DNA from: CAZYCC01 sp964645985
Lineage (GTDB): Bacteria > Bacillota > Clostridia > Oscillospirales > CAG-272
Assembly: GCA_964645985.1 (NCBI GenBank)
Contig: CAZYCC010000027.1
Location: 1 to 19,800, forward strand
DNA: 19,800 nucleotides
Direction of reading: 5' to 3'
Both the position numbers and the translations under genes were made by a program. Of the stretch, positions 7,361 to 16,447 are shown in pieces (position 1 is the stretch's first letter; each line of letters begins with the position of its first letter). Under the pieces are notes generated by a model. The model was not told where the DNA came from. It worked only from the letters and a program-made list of their open reading frames with translations, and did no database searches.

Positions 7361-10003
7361 ATGAATACAGCCTCCCCCGCGCCCTCTCCCGAGGAGAGGA
7401 GCGCTTCTTCCCGGAAAGACAGCCCCGTCCCGCCCTCCCGCACGGGGTCGCCCTCCCCGAGAGCGACCCCCGCGCGCCCCGCGCGCCCCCTCTCCGCGCA
7501 AGGCGCCGCGCAGATCGCCCCCGACCCGGCGGCGCTCGATCCCGCGCAGGAGATAACGCTTCCCACAAGGGATCAGGTGCGCGCCTCGCTTTCAAGTAAG
7601 CTCGCGCGCTACTACGGCGTGTCGCTTGCCGAGGCGGACCGCGAGCAGCTTTTGCACGGCGTGCAGATGACCGTGCGCGACATCCTCACCGAGCGGCGGG
7701 CGGAGTTCAACAAACGCACGCGCGCCGCCCGCGCGAAGAAGGTTTACTACCTCTGCATGGAGTTCCTCGTCGGCTCGCAGCTGCGTAATAATCTCTGTAA
7801 TCTCGGATTGCGCGACCTTTTTGCCGACATCCTCGCCGAGGCGGGGCAGGACCTCTCCTCTCTCGAGGCGCTCGACCCCGACCCGGGCCTTGGCAGCGGA
7901 GGCCTCGGCAGGCTCGCCGCCTGCTATATGGATTCGCTCACGACTTTGGGCTACCCCGCGACCGGCTTCTCTATCCTTTTTGAGTACGGCTTATTTAAGC
8001 AGAAAATCGTCGACGGCGAGCAGGTCGAGCTGCCCGACGAGTGGCTGCCGGGCGCGGGCGCGTGGCTGGTCGCCCGCCCGGATAAGTCCTTCACCGTGCG
8101 CTTCGGCGGGCAGTCGCGCGAGATCTGGCGCGACGGGCGGCTCGAGGTGAGCCGCGAGGGCTATCAGGAGGTCGAGGCGATCCCCTACGACCTGATGGTC
8201 TCGGGAGCGGGCAGCTCCGCCGTCAACATTTTGCGCCTCTGGCGCGCCAAAGACCGCACGGTCTTCAATATGTCGCTCTTCTCGCAGGGAGAGTATGTGC
8301 GCGCGGTGCAGGAGACGGCGGACGCGGAAATCCTCTCGAAGGTGCTCTACCCCTCAGACAGCCATGTCGAGGGAAAGCTCCTGCGCTTGACGCAGCAGTA
8401 TTTCCTCGTTTCGGCGACCTTGCAGAATATCCTCGCCGAGCACCTCGCGCAGTACGGGACGCTCGCGAACCTTGCCGAAAAGACGGCAATTCACCTCAAC
8501 GATACGCACCCCGCCCTCGTTATCCCGGAGCTCATGCGTCTGCTGATGGACGAGCACGGCTTCGGCTGGGATGAGGCGTGGGAGGTTGTGACGGCGACGG
8601 TCAGCTACACCAACCACACGGTGATGCCCGAGGCGCTTGAAACATGGAACGAGGAGCTGTTCCGGCTTCGCCTGCCGCGCATCTACTCTATCGTCAAGGA
8701 GATCGACCGCCGCCTGCGCGATGAGCTGTGGGCATCCGGCGGAGACGGCGGAGCGGTCGAGCGCATGGCGATCCTTGGCGGGGGGTCGGTGCGCATGGCG
8801 AATCTCTGCGCCGCCGGATCGCGCAAAATTAACGGCGTGTCGAAATTGCACTCAGACATTTTGCGGCAGACGGTCTTCCGCGACTATGCCGCCTACTGCC
8901 CCGAAAAATTCACAAACGTCACCAACGGCATCGCGCACCGCCGCTGGCTCTGCTACGCGAACCCCTCTCTCACCGCCCTGCTTGACGAGTGCATCGGCGA
9001 GAGCTACCGCCGCGAGCCGGAGCGCCTTACCGACTTCCTGCCATTCCTTGACGACAGCGCCGTGCGCGCGAGGCTCTCCGCCGTCAAGCGCGAGAACAAA
9101 TGCCGCGTCGCGAAAGCTCTCGGGGCGAGCGGCGCCGCCCCCATCGACCCCGACTCGCTCTTTGATGTGCAGATCAAGCGCATCCACGAGTACAAGCGGC
9201 AGCTGCTCAACTGCCTGCGCATTCTTTACCTGTACGACAAGCTCTGCGAGGATCCGGAGGCGGCGCTGCGGGAGGACCTGCACGGCGTTCCGGTGACCTT
9301 CTTCTTCGCCGGGAAGGCGGCACCCGGCTACCATATGGCGAAGGAGATCATCCGCCTCATCAGCTGCCTCTCGCGCGAGCTTGAGAGCAATCCGCGCACA
9401 TCGCCTTATCTGCGCGTTGTTTTCCTTGAGGATTACAGCGTCAGCAAGGCGGAGCTGCTCATACCCGGAGCGGATGTCAGCGAGCAGATTTCTCTTGCCG
9501 GCAAGGAGGCGAGCGGCACGAGCTGCATGAAGCTGATGATGAACGGCGCGCTGACCGTCGGCACGCTCGACGGAGCGAACGTCGAGATTCGCGAGGCGGT
9601 CGGCGAGGAGAACTTCTATCTCTTCGGCCTTACCGCCGCCGAGGTCGAGGCGGTCTGGCGCGAGGGCTACCGCGCGAGCGACATCTATGCGCGCAGCGAC
9701 AAGCTCAAGCGCGCGATCCGCCGCCTCAACGAGGGAGTCGGCGGCCGGCGCTTCGAGGAGCTGTCGCAGTATTTACTGACCTCGGGACCGGTCCCCGACC
9801 CCTACCTTTGCCTTGCCGACTTTTCCGACTATCTGAGCGCGCAGGAGCGGCTGCTTTCCGATTATCGCGACAAGGATCTCTGGGCGCGAAAGTCCGGGGT
9901 CAATATCGCGCGCGCGGGTATTTTCTCCTCCGATCGCGCCATTCGGGAATACGCGCGCGACATCTGGGGTGTTACCCCGGTTTCTCCCTCCCCGGAGGAG
10001 TAA
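7361..10003 (+). CDS. glgP: glycogen/maltodextrin phosphorylase GlgP (GT35)
   Basis: GlgP releases glucose-1-phosphate from the non-reducing ends of glycogen using phosphate and pyridoxal phosphate. The product has 880 residues, longer than the usual 790-830, because of a Ser/Pro/Arg-rich tail of about 63 residues before ITLPTRDQVRASL. The conserved body includes YYLCMEFLVGSQLRNN, GSGGLGRLAACYMDS, HLNDTHPAL, NVTNGIAHRRW, IKRIHEYKRQLLN and EASGTSCMKLMMNG, with Lys724 as the expected PLP lysine. The family more often has GTGNMK there; GTSCMK is a mild variant. The start has AAAGGA 10 nt upstream (7345-7350). It is followed after 7 nt by the GH13 glycosidase, so degradation genes are coupled. 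No signal peptide; cytoplasmic. Confidence 0.95.
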   Translation: MNTASPAPSPEERSASSRKDSPVPPSRTGSPSPRATPARPARPLSAQGAAQIAPDPAALDPAQEITLPTRDQVRASLSSKLARYYGVSLAEADREQLLHGVQMTVRDILTERRAEFNKRTRAARAKKVYYLCMEFLVGSQLRNNLCNLGLRDLFADILAEAGQDLSSLEALDPDPGLGSGGLGRLAACYMDSLTTLGYPATGFSILFEYGLFKQKIVDGEQVELPDEWLPGAGAWLVARPDKSFTVRFGGQSREIWRDGRLEVSREGYQEVEAIPYDLMVSGAGSSAVNILRLWRAKDRTVFNMSLFSQGEYVRAVQETADAEILSKVLYPSDSHVEGKLLRLTQQYFLVSATLQNILAEHLAQYGTLANLAEKTAIHLNDTHPALVIPELMRLLMDEHGFGWDEAWEVVTATVSYTNHTVMPEALETWNEELFRLRLPRIYSIVKEIDRRLRDELWASGGDGGAVERMAILGGGSVRMANLCAAGSRKINGVSKLHSDILRQTVFRDYAAYCPEKFTNVTNGIAHRRWLCYANPSLTALLDECIGESYRREPERLTDFLPFLDDSAVRARLSAVKRENKCRVAKALGASGAAPIDPDSLFDVQIKRIHEYKRQLLNCLRILYLYDKLCEDPEAALREDLHGVPVTFFFAGKAAPGYHMAKEIIRLISCLSRELESNPRTSPYLRVVFLEDYSVSKAELLIPGADVSEQISLAGKEASGTSCMKLMMNGALTVGTLDGANVEIREAVGEENFYLFGLTAAEVEAVWREGYRASDIYARSDKLKRAIRRLNEGVGGRRFEELSQYLLTSGPVPDPYLCLADFSDYLSAQERLLSDYRDKDLWARKSGVNIARAGIFSSDRAIREYARDIWGVTPVSPSPEE

Positions 10004-10010
10004 TCGCGCG

Positions 10011-12059
10011 ATGCTTCCCCTGCCGTTTCCCGATCTCCCCTCCCTCCTCGCGCATTTTCGCGAGGAGGGTGAGGAGGCGGTGTCGCTCTTCCCTCGCCAT
10101 GCGCGCGAGCGCGAGGCGCAGCTCTTCGCCGCTTTCCCAGGCGATGGGGGTTTGACGCTCACCCTGCGCGCCGCCTCCCCGCTCGCCGCGCGCGGGGCGA
10201 GCCTCCTTCTTCAAAATGAGCAGACCGACGAGACATTCACCCTCTCACCCGCTATCGAGCGCGTTACCGCGACATTCACCGAGTACATCTTCCGCCCGGC
10301 AAGAGGGGAGCGCGAGGGCGGCGGGGTGTCCCCAAGCGGGGAGGAGCGGAGCTGCGCTGCGCCCGGGGAGGACTCCCCCGCGATAGTGGGGCTTTTTTCT
10401 TATACCTTTCGCCTTGAAAGCGCCCTCGGCGATCTCATCGTCTCGCAAGGAAGCTCCGGCGTATACGCTTGCTCGCTTTCCATTTCCGGGGAGGATGTGC
10501 CGCGAGCGCCCTTTCCACTGCTCCTATTTCGCCCGGACTTCACCACCCCCGCGTGGGTGAAGGGCGGCATCTACTACCAAATCTTTATCGACCGCTTTGC
10601 GCGCGACACCGCCCGCCCGCCCCCGCCCTTGCGCGAGGGCTCGCGCCTCTCGAGCGACTGGGAGGGGGGCATTCCCGAGTATGCCGAGCACCCCGGCGAC
10701 CCGCTCGACAACCGCCTCTTCTTCGGCGGGACGCTCGACGGCATTACCGATCACTTAGACGATCTCGCCCTGCTCGGCGTGAACTGCCTCTACCTCACGC
10801 CGATTTTCGAGGCGCGCTCCAACCATAAATACGATACCGGCGATTACGAGACGGTCGACCCCGGCTTTGGCGGAGAGGAGGCGCTCGCGCGCCTTCTTTC
10901 CGAGGCAAAAAAGCGCGGTATCCGAGTCCTCCTTGACGGGGTCTTCAACCACACGGGAGACGACAGCCGCTATTTCAACCGCTACGGCAGCTACAAGGAC
11001 CTCGGCGCGGCGCAGTCGCCAGACTCGCCCTACTACTCGTGGTACAACTTCACCCATTATCCAAGCGAGTACGAGTGCTGGTGGGGTATCGACATTCTGC
11101 CGCGCGTGCGCTCGGGGGAGCCGTCCTACATCGATTACCTTTGCGGGGAGGGCGGCGTCCTGCAAAAATATCTGCGCGCCGGAGCGGCGGGCTTTCGCCT
11201 CGACGTTGCCGATGAGCTTGATGAGCGCCTGCTCACCGCCATTCGCGCGCGCGTGAAGAAGGAGAACCCCGACGCGCTCGTGCTCGGCGAGGTCTGGGAG
11301 GACGCTTCAAATAAGGTCTCCTACGGAAATCTGCGGCACTACTTTTGGGGAGAGCAGCTTGACGGGGTGATGAACTACCCCCTGCGCGAGGCGCTGCTCG
11401 CCTACCTCACGCGCGGGGACGCGGAGGCGCTCGCGCGCACGCTGCGCACGCTCTACGCGCACTACCCCAAGGAGGCGAGCGACGTTGCGATGAATCTGCT
11501 CGGCAGCCACGACACCGAGCGCATTCTGACGATGCTCGCCGGTGCGCCACTCGCGGGGCAGAGCAATGCTGTCCTTGCCGAGCGCGGGTATATGAGCGAG
11601 GAGGAGAAGCGCCCGTTCCTGCCGCGCCTGATGCTCGCCTACGCGCTTCTCTGCTTTCTGCCGGGCGTGCCGATGATCTACTACGGCGATGAGGCGGGGA
11701 TGGACGGCTACCGCGATCCCTTCAACCGCCGCCCCTACCCCTGGGGGCGCGAGATTTTGCCGCTGCGCGCCTTCTTTCGCAAGGTTGGCGCGGCGCGGCG
11801 CGAGACCCCGCTCCTCGCGCGCGGGTACTACCGCGAGGTCGATGTAGACGGCGCAGGCTTTGCCTTCGAGCGCTACGACGGCGAGCGGCGGCTGCTCTTC
11901 CTTGCGAACAGCGGAGAGAACTCGCGCACCTTCGCCCTTCGCGAGCCGATGCGCGGGTTCCTCGCCTCGCCCGGTATTCCGCTCCCCCTCAAGGCGACGC
12001 GGCAAACCCTCCCTCCGGTCAGCTTCGTCGTTCTGCGCCCAACGCGCGAGGGAGAATAG
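10011..12059 (+). CDS. GH13 alpha-amylase family glycosidase (neopullulanase/maltodextrin hydrolase-like)
   Basis: A 682-residue intracellular glycosidase with no signal peptide. An N-terminal beta-sandwich-like region (about 1-180, with a low-complexity insert near 100-125) precedes the barrel, which opens with WVKGGIYYQIFIDRF. The GH13 regions are intact: DGVFNH, GFRLDVADE with nucleophile Asp398, LGEVWED with acid Glu427, and LLGSHDTERI with Asp501. The layout resembles cyclomaltodextrinase/neopullulanase types. In a glycogen operon it may trim or debranch phosphorylase limit dextrins, the job GlgX does elsewhere; this role is inferred. GGAGGAG (9994-10000), inside the glgP end, lies 10 nt before the ATG, which fixes the start. 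Exact substrate cannot be read from sequence. Confidence 0.85.
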   Translation: MLPLPFPDLPSLLAHFREEGEEAVSLFPRHAREREAQLFAAFPGDGGLTLTLRAASPLAARGASLLLQNEQTDETFTLSPAIERVTATFTEYIFRPARGEREGGGVSPSGEERSCAAPGEDSPAIVGLFSYTFRLESALGDLIVSQGSSGVYACSLSISGEDVPRAPFPLLLFRPDFTTPAWVKGGIYYQIFIDRFARDTARPPPPLREGSRLSSDWEGGIPEYAEHPGDPLDNRLFFGGTLDGITDHLDDLALLGVNCLYLTPIFEARSNHKYDTGDYETVDPGFGGEEALARLLSEAKKRGIRVLLDGVFNHTGDDSRYFNRYGSYKDLGAAQSPDSPYYSWYNFTHYPSEYECWWGIDILPRVRSGEPSYIDYLCGEGGVLQKYLRAGAAGFRLDVADELDERLLTAIRARVKKENPDALVLGEVWEDASNKVSYGNLRHYFWGEQLDGVMNYPLREALLAYLTRGDAEALARTLRTLYAHYPKEASDVAMNLLGSHDTERILTMLAGAPLAGQSNAVLAERGYMSEEEKRPFLPRLMLAYALLCFLPGVPMIYYGDEAGMDGYRDPFNRRPYPWGREILPLRAFFRKVGAARRETPLLARGYYREVDVDGAGFAFERYDGERRLLFLANSGENSRTFALREPMRGFLASPGIPLPLKATRQTLPPVSFVVLRPTREGE

Positions 12060-12309
12060 GCGGCGCGGGAGGGGGCGCTCGCCGCCGCGCGGGGCCTCCT
12101 TCGGGGTAGACGCAACCTCCGCCCCCGCCGCCCCCGCGCGAGGGCAGGGAAGAGCACGGCAAAAGAGGCGAGGTGAGGGCAATTTGCCGCGCGGGGGTTT
12201 CCTCGTTGACAAGACTCGCAGCCCCGCTCCGCTGCGCGTGAACCTCTGCGCCGAGAGGGCAGGGAAGCGCGCCCGCTTCGCGCACCCCCGGTTGCCCGTT
12301 CCGCATCAC
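12060..12309 (+). other. GC-rich tail of the glg transcript, no gene seen
   Basis: These 250 bp separate the glycosidase stop from the terminator. No ribosome site with a plausible reading frame was found. The 13-mer GAGGGCAGGGAAG appears twice, at 12140-12152 and 12255-12267, as a direct repeat of unknown meaning. A TTGACA near 12207 has no -10 box. Confidence 0.4.
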
Positions 12310-12342
12310 AAAAAAGCAGGGAACACCGTTCCCTGCTTTTTT
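12310..12342. terminator. bidirectional intrinsic terminator between converging operons
   Basis: A perfect 15-bp inverted repeat: AAAAAAGCAGGGAAC, loop ACC, then GTTCCCTGCTTTTTT. The stem ends in a T-run on both strands, so it should stop the glg transcript from the left and the kor-suc-transporter transcript from the right. It lies 250 nt after the glycosidase stop and 96 nt after the transporter stop. Confidence 0.93.
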
Positions 12343-12438
12343 ATTTCGTAAATGGACACCCCACGCGAGGTAAAGCCCGGGCGAAACTCGCGCGCGGCGC
12401 GGAGATTTCCTGCCGCGTCGCCCGCGCTCCCGCATTAT

Positions 12439-13641
12439 TTACACGAGAATCAGGAGCTTAACGAGGATGACGACCGTGACGAGCGCGACCGGGTAGGTCG
12501 CGGCGTAGGCGGAGGCGACATCGTCTGTGCCGGTTGTCGCGATGAGCGCGCCGAGTGCGGGCGTGGAGGTCATCCCGCCGGTGATCGAGCCGAGGCAGTT
12601 AAATATCGACAGCTTGAAGACATATTTCGCGAGCAGGAAGCCGACGATCATCGGCACGAGCGTGAGAACAGCGCCATAGAGCAGCGCGAGCGGCGCCTCG
12701 CCGACCGTCTCGATGAAGCTCACGCCGCCCGGCACGCCCGCCCCGACGAGGAAGAGCACAAGCCCCAGCTCCCGGAAATGGTTGAGCGTCTCCTTCCTCA
12801 CGGTGAGGTCGACAGGCCCGATATGCCCGAAATGCCCGATTAGCAGCCCCGCGACGAGCGTGCCGCCGGAGGTGCCGAGCGAGAAGTTGATCCCCGGGAT
12901 TTTGAACGACCCGATGACGACGCCGAGCGCAATCGACAGGAAAAACGGCAGGAATCCGTACGGCTCAAGCTGATAGCGCTTGCCCTTCGGCGCGGGAAGT
13001 TCAACCTCGTTTGCCGCGACATAGTGCGCGCGCTCGCTCTCAATATCGACATGGAGAATCTTCGGCACGAGCTGCACGAAGAGCACCACGCCGAGCACGC
13101 CGAAGATATAGGCAATGCCGTACCCCGCCGTTGCCATATTGGCGCCCGCCTCGCTCGCGCTCTCTTTCGCGGCGGATAACCCGGGCGTTGAGGTCAGCGC
13201 GCCGGTGAGCAGCCCCGCCATCATCGCAGAGTCGGTGCCGGTCGCGATCATCAGTAGATATGCGATTACCCCCGCCGAGAGGATAATAGCGATGCCGATG
13301 ACGATGTAGGACATCGACTTGCGGTTGAAGGTGCGGAAGAATTTCGGCCCCGCGATAAGACCTACCGCTGTGACGAAGAGCGCCGTGCCGATGTTGGAAA
13401 TAAGCTTAAAGTTCGCCGCGAGAGTCTCGCTGTAGAGGGCGATCTCATGCCCGCCGACCGTGAAGGAGGGGACGAAATGCGCAAGGATCCCGTAGAGCAG
13501 CGCAACGAGCAGCACGCCCGCCGTCCCGAGCGAGATGCCCTTGATTTTCACCCCGCCGACAAGATACCCGAGCGACGAGATGACGAACACGAGAAAGAGA
13601 ATCGAAAATATCGACGAGAGCACGCCGCCAAGATAGTCCAT
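12439..13641 (-). CDS. AspT/YidE/YbjL-family carboxylate exchanger, possibly a succinate exporter
   Basis: A 400-residue, very hydrophobic protein with roughly ten membrane spans and an internal duplication. GALTSTP (147-153) in the first half is mirrored by GGMTSTP (355-361) in the second; GPKFF (98-102) occupies the place of PGGVSFI near 304. This pattern fits the aspartate:alanine exchanger family (2.A.81), which includes AspT and the Corynebacterium glutamicum succinate exporter SucE. Most members are about 540-560 residues because two RCK_C/TrkA-C domains sit between the halves. Here only about 38 polar residues (192-229) do. The ATG at 13641 has GAGGG 7 nt upstream. It lies 98 nt after sucD with no terminator between, so it is probably co-transcribed. 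Succinate as substrate is inferred from context; aspartate, glutamate or other dicarboxylates are alternatives. Confidence 0.8.
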   Translation of the reverse strand: MDYLGGVLSSIFSILFLVFVISSLGYLVGGVKIKGISLGTAGVLLVALLYGILAHFVPSFTVGGHEIALYSETLAANFKLISNIGTALFVTAVGLIAGPKFFRTFNRKSMSYIVIGIAIILSAGVIAYLLMIATGTDSAMMAGLLTGALTSTPGLSAAKESASEAGANMATAGYGIAYIFGVLGVVLFVQLVPKILHVDIESERAHYVAANEVELPAPKGKRYQLEPYGFLPFFLSIALGVVIGSFKIPGINFSLGTSGGTLVAGLLIGHFGHIGPVDLTVRKETLNHFRELGLVLFLVGAGVPGGVSFIETVGEAPLALLYGAVLTLVPMIVGFLLAKYVFKLSIFNCLGSITGGMTSTPALGALIATTGTDDVASAYAATYPVALVTVVILVKLLILV

Positions 13642-13739
13642 ACAAATCCCTCACAAAGAAGAATTGCCGCACACGCCTCCCGCGCCCGCGAGGAGCACCG
13701 GGGAGGATCGCAAAATCGCGCCGCCGGAGCGCTTCTCTT

Positions 13740-14639
13740 TTATTCCTTGCACTTGCCCGCGATGCCGGCGCGCGTGATTGCCTGCTCGAGCGCCTCGCCG
13801 ATGCGGTCGGGCGTGGGCGCAACGGTGGCGCCGCAGGCGGCGAGCGCGTCGATTTTCGACGCGGCGGTCCCGCGCCCGCCCGAGATAATCGCCCCGGCGT
13901 GCCCCATGCGCTTGCCCTTCGGCGCGCTCCTGCCCGAGATGAACGCGGCGACAGGTTTGAGGAAGTTCGCTTTTATCCACTCCGCCGCTTCCTCCTCGCC
14001 GCTCCCGCCAATCTCGCCGATGAGCACGACCGCCTCGGTGTCCTCGTCTTGGGCGAACATTTCGAGAAGATCAACGAACCCAGTCCCGCGGATAGGGTCG
14101 CCGCCGATACCGACCGCCGTCGACTGCCCGATCCCCCGGTCAGACAGCTGCTTCACTGCCTCATAGGTCAGCGTCCCCGAGCGCGAGATCACCCCGACGT
14201 GCCCTTTGCGACAGATGTAGCCGGGCAGAATCCCCACCTTGCACTCGCCCGGCGTAATGAGCCCCGGGCAGTTCGGCCCGATGAGGCGGGTTGCCGCTCC
14301 CGCGAGGTAATTTTTCACCCGCATCATATCGAGAACCGGGATCCCTTCGGTAATGCAGACGACGAGCGGCAGCCCCGCGTCCGCCGCCTCGAGAATCGAG
14401 TCGGCGGCGAGCAGCGGCGGCACATAGATTACCGAGACGTTTGCCCCGGTCGCGGCGACCGCCTCCTTCACCGTGTCATAGACCGGCAGATCGAGGACGC
14501 TCTGCCCCCCTTTGCCGGGCGTCACCCCGCCCACGATGTTTGTCCCGTAGGAAACCATCTGTTCGGTGTGAAAGCGCCCCTGCGCGCCGGTGATACCCTG
14601 CACGAGAACGCGCGATTGAGAATTGACTAAAATGCTCAT
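13740..14639 (-). CDS. sucD: succinyl-CoA synthetase alpha subunit SucD
   Basis: SucD carries the phosphohistidine and CoA site of succinyl-CoA synthetase, which with SucC converts succinyl-CoA, phosphate and NDP to succinate, CoA and NTP. The 299-residue product has GITGAQGRFHTEQMVSYGT (16-34), GGVTPGKGG, IGPNCPGLI (120-128), SRSGTLTYE and MGHAGAIISGGRGTA with active-site His247 (E. coli His246). The ATG at 14639 overlaps the sucC stop by ATGA and has AAAGGAGG about 10 nt upstream; a longer in-frame extension runs through sucC and is not real. Cytoplasmic, partner of SucC. Confidence 0.96.
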   Translation of the reverse strand: MSILVNSQSRVLVQGITGAQGRFHTEQMVSYGTNIVGGVTPGKGGQSVLDLPVYDTVKEAVAATGANVSVIYVPPLLAADSILEAADAGLPLVVCITEGIPVLDMMRVKNYLAGAATRLIGPNCPGLITPGECKVGILPGYICRKGHVGVISRSGTLTYEAVKQLSDRGIGQSTAVGIGGDPIRGTGFVDLLEMFAQDEDTEAVVLIGEIGGSGEEEAAEWIKANFLKPVAAFISGRSAPKGKRMGHAGAIISGGRGTAASKIDALAACGATVAPTPDRIGEALEQAITRAGIAGKCKE

Positions 14640-15808
14640 ACCGCCGCCTCCTCCTTTGCGAGCGCGACGCACTTGCGCGCGGCGTCCGCCATATCGGCGG
14701 CGGAGATGAGCGCAAGACCGGACGAGGCGAGGATTTCCTTGCCGCGCTCCTCGTTTGTCCCCTCGAGCCGCACCACGACCGGCACCGAGATGTCCAGATG
14801 CCGGGCCGCCCCGACGATGCCCTCCGCGATGATGTCGCACTTCATAATCCCCCCGAAAATGTTGACCAATATAACGCGCACATTGGGGTCGGAGAGGAGA
14901 ATTTCAAACGCCGCCGCAACGCGCTCGGCGGTCGCGCTGCCGCCAACATCAAGGAAGTTCGCGGGACGCCCGCCAAACGCGCCGATGATGTCCATCGTCG
15001 CCATCGCCAGACCCGCCCCGTTGACCATACAGCCGATGTTCCCGTCGAGCGCGACATAGTTGAGGTCAAATTTTTGCGCGCGCACCTCCTTGGGGTCCTC
15101 CTCTGCCTCATCGCGCAGAGAGGCGAGGTCCGGGTGGCGCGGCAGGGCGTTATCGTCAAGCGAAATTTTCGCGTCGAGCGCAAGCAGCTTTCCTTCCCTT
15201 GTGAGCACGAGTGGGTTTATTTCAACGAGCGAGCAGTCGCACTCGACATAAAGGCGCAGGATCTGCCGCAGAATCTCGATAAACTCGCCTGTGACCTCGC
15301 GCGGGATACCGATTTGCCGCGCGACCTCGCGCCCCTCGTAGGCGCGGAACCCGGTAAAAATAGACACGCGCTCGCGCACGATGGCGCCGGGATTCCTCGC
15401 CGTGACCTCCTCTATCTCGGTCCCCCCCTCGCCCGACGCGATGATGGTGAGGCAGGTCTTTGCCGCGTCGTTTGTCACCGATAGATAATACTCCCGCGCG
15501 ATGTCGACCGCCTCGGTAATATAGACCTTGCGCACCACTTTTCCCGCGGCGCCTGTCTGCTTTGTGACGAGCGTTCTGCCGAGCAGATCCTGCGCCGCCA
15601 CCTCCGCCTCGCCCGGCGAGGCGGCGAGCTTGACGCCCCCCGCTTTGCCGCGCCCGCCCGAGTGAATCTGCGCCTTTACGACGCACTTCCCGCCGAGCCG
15701 CTCGCTCGCCGCGCGCGCCTCCTCCCCCGTGAGGGCGAGAATGCCGCGCGGCACCGGCACACCGGCGCTTGCGAGCAGCTCCTTCGCCTGATATTCGTGA
15801 ATGTTCAT
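14636..15808 (-). CDS. sucC: succinyl-CoA synthetase beta subunit SucC
   Basis: The ATP-grasp subunit that binds nucleotide and succinate. It has 390 residues (E. coli 388), starting MNIHEYQAKELL, with HSGGRGKAGGVKL (49-61), the segment EINPLVLT, then MVNGAGLAMATMD and VNIFGGIMKCD near the C-terminal third. All regions are intact. The ATG at 15808 has GGAG 6 nt upstream. It overlaps sucD by 4 nt, consistent with equal subunit synthesis. A 102-bp gap separates it from korC, with no terminator or good promoter, so it is likely read from the kor promoter. Whether ADP or GDP is used cannot be told. Confidence 0.96.
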   Translation of the reverse strand: MNIHEYQAKELLASAGVPVPRGILALTGEEARAASERLGGKCVVKAQIHSGGRGKAGGVKLAASPGEAEVAAQDLLGRTLVTKQTGAAGKVVRKVYITEAVDIAREYYLSVTNDAAKTCLTIIASGEGGTEIEEVTARNPGAIVRERVSIFTGFRAYEGREVARQIGIPREVTGEFIEILRQILRLYVECDCSLVEINPLVLTREGKLLALDAKISLDDNALPRHPDLASLRDEAEEDPKEVRAQKFDLNYVALDGNIGCMVNGAGLAMATMDIIGAFGGRPANFLDVGGSATAERVAAAFEILLSDPNVRVILVNIFGGIMKCDIIAEGIVGAARHLDISVPVVVRLEGTNEERGKEILASSGLALISAADMADAARKCVALAKEEAAV

Positions 15809-15889
15809 ATATGCTCCAAAATCCCGCTCTGTTTGTCAGATTGCCCAAGCGCTTTTCCGCGTGGACGGTTCCCGAGAATCGTTCGCGTC

Positions 15890-15903
15890 CCCTCGCGCGA
15901 GGG
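15890..15903. repeat. 14-bp perfect palindrome in the korC-sucC gap
   Basis: CCCTCGCGCGAGGG lies 7 bp beyond the korC stop codon. It could form a short RNA hairpin at the 3' end of the kor message or be a DNA-binding site. No T-run follows on the coding strand, so it is not an intrinsic terminator. Confidence 0.4.
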
Positions 15904-15910
15904 CTCCGCT

Positions 15911-16447
15911 CTACTCGGCGAGCTCCTTTCCCGCCGCGAGGGCGGCGCGGTTGATCTCCTCGGTCCCCGCGGGGATATGCGCGAGCACCGCACGCAGCAG
16001 ATCCTCCCGCGAAACGATGTGCAGCAGGTTGTTGATCGCGCCGACCGCGACGATGTTCGCGGTGAACGCCCGCCCGACCTTCTCCTTTGCCGTGCGCAGG
16101 ATCGGGAGCGCGTGTACCTCGTATCCCGCGAGCTCTCCTGGCGGTGTGAGCGACTCGTCGATGACGACGACGCACCCCTCGGGGAGCTTGCGCGCGTACT
16201 CGTCGAGCGACTTTTGCGTCAGCGCCATGAGGAAGGTGGGCGAGGTCACCTTGGTGAAGCCGATGGGGCTGTCCGATATGATGCACTCCGCCTTGCAGGA
16301 GCCGCCGCGCGCCTCCGGGCCGTAGGACTGGCTCTGCGCCGTATATTTCCCGGCGATAACCGCCGCCTCCGCGAGGATGACCGACGCGAGGATTACCCCC
16401 TGCCCGCCGCTCCCCGCGAGGCGCAGTTCTTGCTTTCCTGCGCTCAT
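15911..16447 (-). CDS. korC: 2-oxoacid:ferredoxin oxidoreductase gamma subunit (KorC)
   Basis: A 178-residue gamma subunit of a 2-oxoacid:ferredoxin oxidoreductase. It begins with GSGGQGVILAS (12-22), then SYGPEARGGSCKAE and a GAINNLL segment, the usual family markers. In the complex this domain is thought to take part in CoA binding. The ATG overlaps the korB stop by ATGA, and AAAGGAGAG precedes it inside the korB end. The substrate, 2-oxoglutarate, is inferred from the adjacent sucCD; other branched or aryl 2-oxoacid enzymes share the fold. Confidence 0.9.
   Translation of the reverse strand: MSAGKQELRLAGSGGQGVILASVILAEAAVIAGKYTAQSQSYGPEARGGSCKAECIISDSPIGFTKVTSPTFLMALTQKSLDEYARKLPEGCVVVIDESLTPPGELAGYEVHALPILRTAKEKVGRAFTANIVAVGAINNLLHIVSREDLLRAVLAHIPAGTEEINRAALAAGKELAE

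Noticed and set aside
7005..7364. Small plus-strand frame with AAFTGY repeats ending over the glgP start
   Set aside because: GTG start without a ribosome site, Arg/Ala/Cys-rich translation typical of non-coding GC-rich DNA; kept only as a repeat observation.
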